From NCBI GenBank assembly GCA_026545765.1, contig CM048841.1:89579919-89643918 (forward strand): a DNA stretch of 64,000 nucleotides. The letters are read 5' to 3'. This document shows positions 56,161 through 64,000 of the stretch, in pieces. Made by a program: the position numbers and the translations under genes. The stretch is from Plantago major (lineage: Eukaryota > Streptophyta > Magnoliopsida > Lamiales > Plantaginaceae). The notes below the pieces were generated by a model that was not told where the DNA came from, did not search any database, and saw nothing but the letters and a program-made list of their open reading frames with translations. Positions within the stretch are counted from its first letter, which is position 1. Each line of letters begins with the position of its first letter.

Positions 56161-59100
56161 CTATTCGGATCTAACCTGTTTAGTGTTAAGTGACAAAATA
56201 GATGAGGGCTTCCTGGATAGTATCAAATTCCCATCCGGGTCTATTTTTCCATACGCAGCAACATCGGGATCATCCATCACAAGTTTGCATCCACTTGACG
56301 TATCGCAACCCATTTGAACGCCCAAGTAAGATAGGTGGTCAGATATACTGTTCCCCTTCACTGACCTGAATTGGTTTCAAGAGAATGAATGAATAAGTGT
56401 CAAATCCAGTAGTCACACTATGTAAAAAAGCAATTTATATGTGTCTAATCCGGTAGGAAGTGTGGGGTAGCTAGCATATTTGAAAGAGCTGAGATGAATA
56501 TATACTTGCCTGCTACATTCCGGGTCTTCCCCTGAACCATCGCAAACCTTCTCGACTGTGTAAACCAAACTACCAAACCCGAGATTGTAGAGCCAGACCT
56601 ACAACATGAGGATCTTATAACTCAGTTATGCAGAGCCAAACTCAGAGGGGTATCAAGTATATTATTGAAGATTAACACAGTCAGATGAGTGAAAGCTCAA
56701 CAACTGTTTACCCCTAATATTCGATTCTCAAAAAATTTGTGTATATAAAAGCAGCATGGAAGATAATCAATTCAGCAAGGATTTCTTCCTTAAGCTTATC
56801 ATTACTGTAAAGTGCATTTGTGATTAGACAATGTATGAGTGACTAGGGTATGACATTGAGCGCGTTTGCAAATGATGCAGAAAAGTAGGAAATTGAATAA
56901 ACAAGTGTATTGGCTTCCACAATGAGTCAATGACAAATCATGTTTTGCAGATTATTTTAGGAGAGGGCGTAATAATCTATCAGTTCTCAGGCACTCCTTA
57001 CACTTTTACTTCAGAAAAGCAATAATTAGTTTGCAAGAACTAAGAAGCAAACCTATACTCTCTAACGATTTGCTGGAAGAGAACAATCCAGGATACAGAC
57101 TCGCTCAACAAATATTACTTGTAGAAAATGAGGAAACCTGGGAACACCCAAGACTTACATAACCCAGTCTAGCCAGTTTCAAAATTCCTCTCGATCAACA
57201 ACTAAGTGCAACTAAGCAAGCGACAATAATCGAGGGAAGCTTTCGGCTCATGGAAACAGATTATAAGAGTTTAACTAGAGCAAACAATCCAGCAGCATAC
57301 AACACTAAATATTTTCTACCTACTCATGATGTAAAACACCAATTACCTCTCTTGGGAAATGACGATACGTTTTTTGAGGAAAGTAATAGTAATATGGGGG
57401 CAAGTGAGGAACCATATCGTTTCCGTGTGTAACCCGTATGGTATTTGGCACCAGTTGACTATAGTAAGATGCAAATGCAGCGTTGCCAATTCTGGGTTGC
57501 CCAAATGTCATTACCTGAACATTCTGCTCTCCGAGGGTAAGCTGCATAAGGTAATTCAGTTTAAAAAATCAGTAAGTCAACGACCACCAATTACGAGAAC
57601 ATCTGGTTATCACACAGCATCAAGTTCATAAAATACACTTCATATACAGATGAAGTGTGGTATATAAATGAGCGCATTGCACAAATATGTGGTTTCAGTA
57701 GAACCCATGTTTATTAGACGCCGAAAATCCGCATCTAGACTGAGACTTGAAAAGCTATTGGCTCTTATCTCTATCCCCTCAGGAACAAATGACAAAAATT
57801 ATGAACAGACAAACAGTATGACATTATAACTCATAATAAGTCAATACTCATGGAAATGCAGGAAGGAATCGGAAGAGTAGAGACTAGAGAGAAAGGCATA
57901 TAATTTACCCGGATATCAAGTCCACAAATGGCGGCAATTGCCCCTCCCATTGAATGGCCAGTTACCATGACATTGCTGATGTCATATAACTCCCTTGCTT
58001 TCTGCACAGCACTAATAACACCGGGCCGTAATGATGTGTTGTGGTAAGCATAGTAAAAACCATGATGAACCTGCGCAAAAGGAAGAAACCACTTGGTTAC
58101 TACAAACACAGCACAGCTTGTCATGTTCGTTCACTGAAGAAAGTGAAAACAAGAGAACAAGGTCAGGCATATACCATTGCACCATCAACTCCGGGATAAT
58201 CTACATCAAGCTGCTTCCAGAACAAATCCTCTACCCAGTTTTGTATGCTACAGACGAAATGCGGAACATTAGAATTGAAGAGAGAAATAGAGGAAGTCAC
58301 ACATTTTCTAAGATGGTAAATTTGCTGCAAATGCAGTGACACTCTAGCTTTTAAAACAGCAATAATAGGTGCTGAGGTTATAAGTAAAATAATGTATCGA
58401 GGATATTATAATAACTTTTGGCACACGAACCGACATCAGATTGCAAAATACATTATCAAGAGAGAAAGGAAGAGCAAACCTGGTTTCCTGAGTTCCTCTA
58501 AACGCAATCACAATGGCATTAAGATCTGGTGCGACCCCAACAAATCCCTGTATTGCATGTAATCAATACAATATCAACAGTAAAAAAAGGAAACACAAAT
58601 GTGAATTCTTTAAGCGATTCAAAAAAAAAAAAATAATAATAATAAAGGGATGGGTCATCATTCCTACCTGGAGGCAGTTCTTGACATCGACAATCAGATC
58701 AATTATTTCAAAACCCTGAGTTCATGGCAGATTAAATATTCAGTAATGAAAACTTGGACACCTACAATGTAAAGCGAGTTGTGGGACTTTAATTTACCTT
58801 AGTTAAACCATCACATCTTGAACAGGTCCAATAAAATAATTCGGTTAAGTCAGATAAATATACCTGCTCCCAAAAAGAAAAAATCAAGTTATGTCAAATT
58901 TTTGGCAATACGGCAGTACCCAATCATTCAACAATCCTACACATTAATGCTGTACAGCATGATCCTCTATCCTCTCCCACGATCATAATGACTAAATATC
59001 ATTTTCCTGATAAAGATCAAGAAAACTCGAGAACATTGTACAATAGATTGATCAAATAATGTCAGGAAGTAAAGCAATACCCAATTATTCTAACATGAAT

Positions 59101-59796
59101 ACTCTACGATACAACCCTTTTTTTTCCTTTGGTATACAGATCTTGGTTGACACAATACATGGGGCAGAACAAATAAAGAAGATAGTGGGCAGCTGAAGTA
59201 ACTCACAGCTGAAGCATATTGGACCAATATTTTGGCAAGTGTATGATTGTAGGCGGCTGGAGGATGATAGTACGGAGGCCTGTGCTTCACCTTCACTTGT
59301 AATTCTGCAGCCCAACAAAAAGATTCAAACCATGAACGACAACAAGAGAATATAGTGATTCAATTACAATTATTTAGAGGTTTAGTTGGCTTCGCTTCAC
59401 CAAGTGATGGTTCAAAAAGTATCACGGAAACTCAGACTTCCAGCTAAAATTCTATCATAATCAAATTTCAATCTTTCAAAAGTTTGTCAGAACTAAAACC
59501 CATGAAGTTAATTTTAATAATGTGAGTTAATGCAGGAACTTTTTACATGATCATAGCAAAACAGTGGTACTAGTAACTTCTGGCAACAAAGGCTCTGAAA
59601 CTTAAACAGCAACCAGGGACATCTGAATCGTAATTTCGCTAAGCTAAATGACTAAAATCTACAACTTTATATGCCGGATTAACTAAAGGAACTAACTTTA
59701 AAGAAAACAAGAAAGAGGGGCAAATATACCTCTACAGGATGAGAATGCAAACAGAAAAAGTAAAATTGCGATGATCAACCATCCTCTTCTTTCCAT
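56161..59796 (-). CDS. Class-3 (alpha/beta-hydrolase) lipase, secretory pathway
   Basis: Ten exons join to 356 residues: 59730-59796, 59207-59304, 58798-58863, 58668-58715, 58480-58547, 58175-58247, 57909-58070, 57347-57541, 56510-56598, 56161-56365. The start MERRGWLIIAILLFLFAFSSC is a signal peptide. AFRGTQ gives the oxyanion-side motif. The nucleophile lies in VMVTGHSMGGA, the Asp in THGNDMVPHLPP, and the His probably in SISDHLSYLG near the C-terminus, so the Ser-Asp-His triad looks complete. Members hydrolyse ester bonds of glycerolipids; substrate and final location (wall, ER or vacuole) are not readable here. Intron 9 starts with GC (CAG|GCAAGT). No break was seen. Family identity firm. 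Confidence 0.93.
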
Positions 59797-61051
59797 ACCC
59801 TGAACTAGGAACAGGAATAGAAATTCACTTAGAATTGAAGCTAATGTATCAGAAAAACTAAATATAAAGCAGGGGAGTAAAATAGATTTTACCTCAATAA
59901 AGATGTCCAAGTTCAAATTTGAAGATAATTGGTCGGTCTTGCAGTGACCATGAACCGGAGAAGAGTTTTCCGGGCAGGGAAACGACGTCGGATGGGATTA
60001 TAATTGTGTTTGGCTAGCTGGATTGGATAAGAATTGGGGGAAAAACTGAAAAAGATAGGAGTTTTAAATTATTATCCCTTTGAGAAGGATTTATAACAGG
60101 TTTCTGGTAGTTTTGTCAGGTTAGTTTCGAGAAATACATGGGTACATTAGTAATTGTATACGATTGCTTGTGACTTGAGAGACGATCGTAAATTTGTTTG
60201 GACTGGAAATCTGGAATATGCTTGTGATGGGTCTCTCTATTATATACTCCTCCTGTATGCTTCGTGGTGTTGTGACTTGTGAGTCTCTCTTTATCCAGTA
60301 ATTTTAGCCCAAAGCCAAACTAAACCCACATGGAGGAAACTTGTTCCCATCAGCAATCGGACAGTTCGCCCAGGGCCCATACGGATCGAATTGGTCTGGA
60401 CATTTTCATTTAATTTTATAAAATTGTTTTCCACTTTTAGCTTATTCTATTCGTGTAGCACGTGGTTATATCATCTCCCAGCATATGTTTGCGGAGGGAG
60501 AAAAACATAAAGAAATTCATGTGAAGTTGTAGCAACTTGAAAGCAGCGATCGGATATGACATGTAGAGGATGAATCCTACCAATTGGAAGTTGGCATGTG
60601 GACAGGTTTCGTCGTGGGATTCGATGAGAATATGTTGCACAATAAACGAACTGAAGTTCAATGAAGAATTATGGAGTAACATAAGACCTATTTCCTTGTA
60701 AACGGATGATGACTAGTGATTTCTCTGATATGATTATCGGGAATTGAGATGGCATGATGACAATATTGCTAGAGTTGAGTGGAACATAAAGTTCATTTAG
60801 TGTGTTCGCTGAATAATTAATGATGTAGAAAAAGGAAGATCGATCGGTCCACTAGTTATGTCCACTCGGTTGTTGCTTAAGTTTTTTCAATTTCGGCTCA
60901 AAATCGAATTGTAAATCTATCGGTCGTTTGAGATTTATTAGCCCGGGTATTAACATGTGGTCTTGGTTTGGGCCTTTGGTGGATCATACTCATTTACAGG
61001 TATATGGGTATCCTTTAGATATTGTCCAGTCTATTAATTCATCTTAGTGTG
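59797..61051. other. Lipase promoter and intergenic spacer
   Basis: The part near 59800-60060 is the lipase leader and promoter, with an ACGTC element in AAACGACGTCGG at about 59981. The remainder has no supported gene. Confidence 0.5.
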
Positions 61052-61297
61052 TACTCCTTCCTCCCCGAACTCAACTTCCCATTTTCCGTTTTGGTCTGTA
61101 CCAGACTCAACTTCCCCTTATTTAAATATAAAATATTTCTTATACTTTGTTCACATCTATCCTGCTTCACTCACACTCTTTCATGCTCTATTTTCTCTCG
61201 TTTTTTTATTTTATTCACTGTATATCTCACTTTATTCACTTTATCTTAAAACCTGTGCCCGGACCAACGGAAAGTTGAGTTTGGAACGGAGGGATTA
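61052..61297. mobile_element. Stowaway-like MITE
   Basis: The left end TACTCCTTCCTCCCCGAACTCAACTT and the right end AAGTTGAGTTTGGAACGGAGGGATTA are good inverted repeats bordered by TA, 246 bp, non-coding. Confidence 0.7.
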
Positions 61298-61923
61298 TAA
61301 AATTATGGCTTAAATATAAATACAATGTTCGTGATGAACAACACGATGATAGCACTGCAGAGACACGTGATCCAATTGGACACTTATGATGTATCTCTCA
61401 TTGGATCCCCTGGCAAAATCTAGCAAGTCATGGTGCATACATCATCATATCAGTTAGGAAACAAATGCAATCTAGTATGTCCATCTAGTTGACTAGATGT
61501 GTAACTATTCGAGTAGTCGTTGGATTCACATTAATTGAACGGTGGCACGTGGAGCATCGAGATCCAAATGGTCGTGGTTGGTCCACGTACACACGATATG
61601 TCAGGTTGACCTACGAAGATATGGAGGGCATGTGGTAATGGGTTTGACCCAAACGACAAAAAATAGAACGAAAATATGCACATTAACCACCGCAAAAATC
61701 TTACCAAACGATGAATCTATGTCACCGACAACTACGAGATAATGACAAACTTGAAGACCTTATCATTACCATAACCCAATCATTTCAATATAATGTCAAA
61801 ACAACCCGATAGATTATTTCTTACTACACTTATTAAAATGGTCGAATATACACGCCTATTTCGATCCAATAGGAGAACGATTTGTATTACTTGAAGCCCA
61901 GCACACCGAAGGCCCAACCCAAA
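61298..61923. other. Intergenic spacer
   Basis: No coding signal was found. Confidence 0.5.
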
Positions 61924-61963
61924 GGCGGGAATCCCCAATTACCTCCACACAGATGGCGGGAAA
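61924..61963 (+). promoter_or_regulatory. Two E2F-type sites upstream of the ISWI gene
   Basis: GGCGGGAA at 61924-61931 and GGCGGGAAA at 61955-61963, followed by a CCAAT box at 61967-61971, lie about 185-225 bp before the ATG. The second matches TTTCCCGCC exactly on the other strand. Confidence 0.7.
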
Positions 61964-62147
61964 TAACCAATGAAAAAATTGATTATATTTGAAGCAACCC
62001 GGATAATAAATAGCAACCCGCTCTTCTTTTTTCGGTCGCTCCACTTCATTCCAACTTCACTTTTTATTTCTCTCCCAAAAACAAAATCTAAAAAATTACT
62101 AATACTTTCTCCTTCGAAAGAGGAGAAAATTTCACCAAACCCTTGCC

Positions 62148-64000
62148 ATGGCGAAACCCTCGCAAGCAGACTACTCTTCCGACGAATCGCCTTCCAATTC
62201 CGACGAGCCGGTCAACGATCAGGTCAACGAGGAGGTCGACGAGGAGGAGCTAGAAGCGGTTGCTCGCTCAGCCGACGAGTCTGAAGATGAGGACATCTCC
62301 AATGTTCCGGCTCAGGATGATGAGGATAATGAGGTTAGCTTCTGCTACTAAGCTTCTATTGTCGGTTGATTCGCTTAGTAGAAAGTATTTTTTTTCGGTA
62401 TTTAGCTACTTAACGGTGTGAGATCTGTGTGCTTTGGTTTTGATTTTGATTTTGTGGAGATGCATGTTTGTCTGTTACTGTGTTTACTGGAATGTGAAGG
62501 ATGTGGAGTTAGCGTTTGTGCTTTCTAATGTGCATTGCCATGTGGAATTGATTTGTAGTGTTGCAGTGTGTGTTGAATTACCTTGCTGGAGCTGAAAAAG
62601 TTTCGATTTATGTACAGTAGTGCAATCCATTGTTTTTGAATCTGTTTACACCTTGCGATGAATTTAGTGTTTCGATGCATGTTTATTGCGGATGGTCTTG
62701 TGATATTTACTGTGGAGTTCATTTCATGTAGAGATGGAAATTTGTTTTGAAGAGTAACTGGTTCTCATTTTGAGTCGGTAGTTTGGTTAGACTTAGAGTA
62801 ACTCGGCATTTTGGTATGGTGGGTAGTTAATTTGAATTGCTTACTTGGATTTTTGCAGGAAGAGGATGCTGCTGCAAATGAAGTATCCAAGAGGGAGAAG
62901 GCTAGACTCAGGGAAATGCAGCACATGAAGAAGCAGAAGATACAAGAAATCTTAGATGCTCAGAATGCTGCCATTGATGCTGATATGGTGTGTTTTTTGG
63001 GAAGCACTATATAAGAGGAGCTATTATTTGGTTTCATTGAAATGATTTTCTATTTATCTTGATTTGGAAATCATTATTTCAGATTATAGCTTATGCTTCT
63101 TATTCGTGAGAATGACATTTACATTGGCTATTATGCAACAGAACACCAAAGGAAAGGGTCGTTTGAACTATCTCTTACAGCAGACTGAATTATTTGCTCA
63201 CTTTGCCAAAGGTGATAGTTCTGCATCTCAGAAGAAGGGTAAAGGAAGGTGGGTACTGCCTAACCGTTGTTCAGTACATGGCAAGGAGATGTAGCAAAAT
63301 TTCCATGTTATTCATATTATGTTAGATGATACATGCTCTATTGTTTGCTATTTGGTGCAACCTAAACTGACTAGAGTTGTACAATTATGTTTTCCAGGGG
63401 GCGCCATGCATCAAAGATAACTGAAGAAGAAGAAGATGAGGAGTGTCTGAAAGAGGAAGAAGATGAGTTGGCTGGTGCTGGAACTACCAGACTATTGGTA
63501 CAACCATCATGTAAGACAAGTTTCATACCCTATGTATTCATGTAGCCAGCGTAAATACTTTATTTGGTGAGAAGTTATTGGACCAACTCAGGCACTGTTC
63601 AGTTGGTTGTATATACTCTTTGTTTTCATGAAGGACAAACTATATTGGTTTATTTGTATTGCAGGTATTCAAGGGAAGATGAGGGATTACCAGCTTGCTG
63701 GTTTGAATTGGATGATTAGGCTGTATGAGAATGGCATTAATGGAATCCTTGCTGACGAAATGGTACATAGAAACACCTAAGTTGCAAAAAGTTTTACAAC
63801 TATCATTTATCTCTTTGTTTTTCTTATGCTGATATTTTGATGCCATCTTCAATCAGGGACTGGGCAAGACCTTGCAAACCATCTCCTTACTTGGCTACTT
63901 GCATGAATTTAGAGGGATTACAGGCCCTCACATGGTTGTTGCTCCAAAATCTACACTTGGCAATTGGATGAATGAAATTAAAAGATTTTGTCCGACCTTA
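62148..64000 (+). CDS. CHR11: ISWI chromatin-remodelling ATPase, CHR11/CHR17-like, 5' part
   Basis: ISWI proteins slide nucleosomes; the plant CHR11/CHR17 pair sets nucleosome spacing in gene bodies and affects flowering and growth. Six exons join in frame to 252 residues before the window ends: 62148-62333, 62859-62987, 63142-63248, 63398-63510, 63665-63762, 63857-64000 (open at right edge). The start [20 protein letters not shown] leads into an acidic region. Then come [20 protein letters not shown], the AutoN-like segment [20 protein letters not shown], and the SNF2 ATPase start [20 protein letters not shown] with motif I ([12 protein letters not shown], split between exons 5 and 6) and motif Ia ([14 protein letters not shown]). 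The remaining ATPase motifs and HAND-SANT-SLIDE lie outside. No break was seen. CHR11 versus CHR17 cannot be told apart here. Confidence 0.93.

Noticed and set aside
60437-60682. 81-codon minus-strand open stretch near 60.5 kb
   Set aside because: No recognisable motif, no promoter signal, isolated in AT-rich spacer.

Overview
This 64 kb window is plant nuclear DNA, from a dicot to judge by its genes. Genes have many short exons with GT-AG introns, long AT-rich gaps, Stowaway-like MITE ends (CTCCCTCC...) and a Ty1/copia LTR element. The protein families are plant-specific: vacuolar NHX antiporter, myristoylated CDC2-related kinase, organellar mTERF, PSPG-box glycosyltransferases and ISWI/CHR11. 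I cannot name the species. All exon models were built by hand from splice signals and reading frame. The NHX, kinase, PPR-like, lipase and zinc-finger models each close with exon lengths divisible by three.

Layout. 1-852: 5' part of a CDC6 gene (-), with three E2F-type sites upstream. 1299-6961: a decayed copia element (-) with 5-bp target duplication. 7778-12543: NHX Na+(K+)/H+ antiporter (-), 14 coding exons. 15047-17782: a gene (+) for a protein with an SGF11/ataxin-7-like zinc finger, divergent from NHX. 18212-22398: CDC2-related protein kinase (-), convergent with it. 22.4-31.7 kb: a gene-poor AT-rich stretch with a 5S rRNA-derived, Cassandra-like repeat. 31.8-32.5 kb: two tiny related membrane-protein ORFs (+). 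33.0-43.6 kb: a cluster of UGT91/94-like glycosyltransferases (two intact, one frameshifted, one truncated; all -) surrounding an mTERF gene and its broken copy. 44711-49555: mitochondrial PPR/TPR-like protein (-), 11 exons. 49.6-56.1 kb: repeat-rich gap with a Helitron-like end, a CACTA-like element, long TA tracts and a direct duplication. 56161-59796: secreted class-3 lipase (-), 10 exons, one GC-AG intron. 62148-64000: 5' part of an ISWI remodeller gene (+), again with E2F sites upstream.

Most genes are unrelated housekeeping neighbours. The only functional cluster is the UGT array, which looks like a locus of recent duplication and loss in specialised glycosylation. Both window ends hold S-phase/chromatin genes (CDC6, ISWI) with E2F-like promoter motifs. 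I found no clearly new multi-gene system. The least familiar items are the pair of DGGPD/GGGPD small membrane proteins and the zinc-finger gene at 15-17.8 kb.
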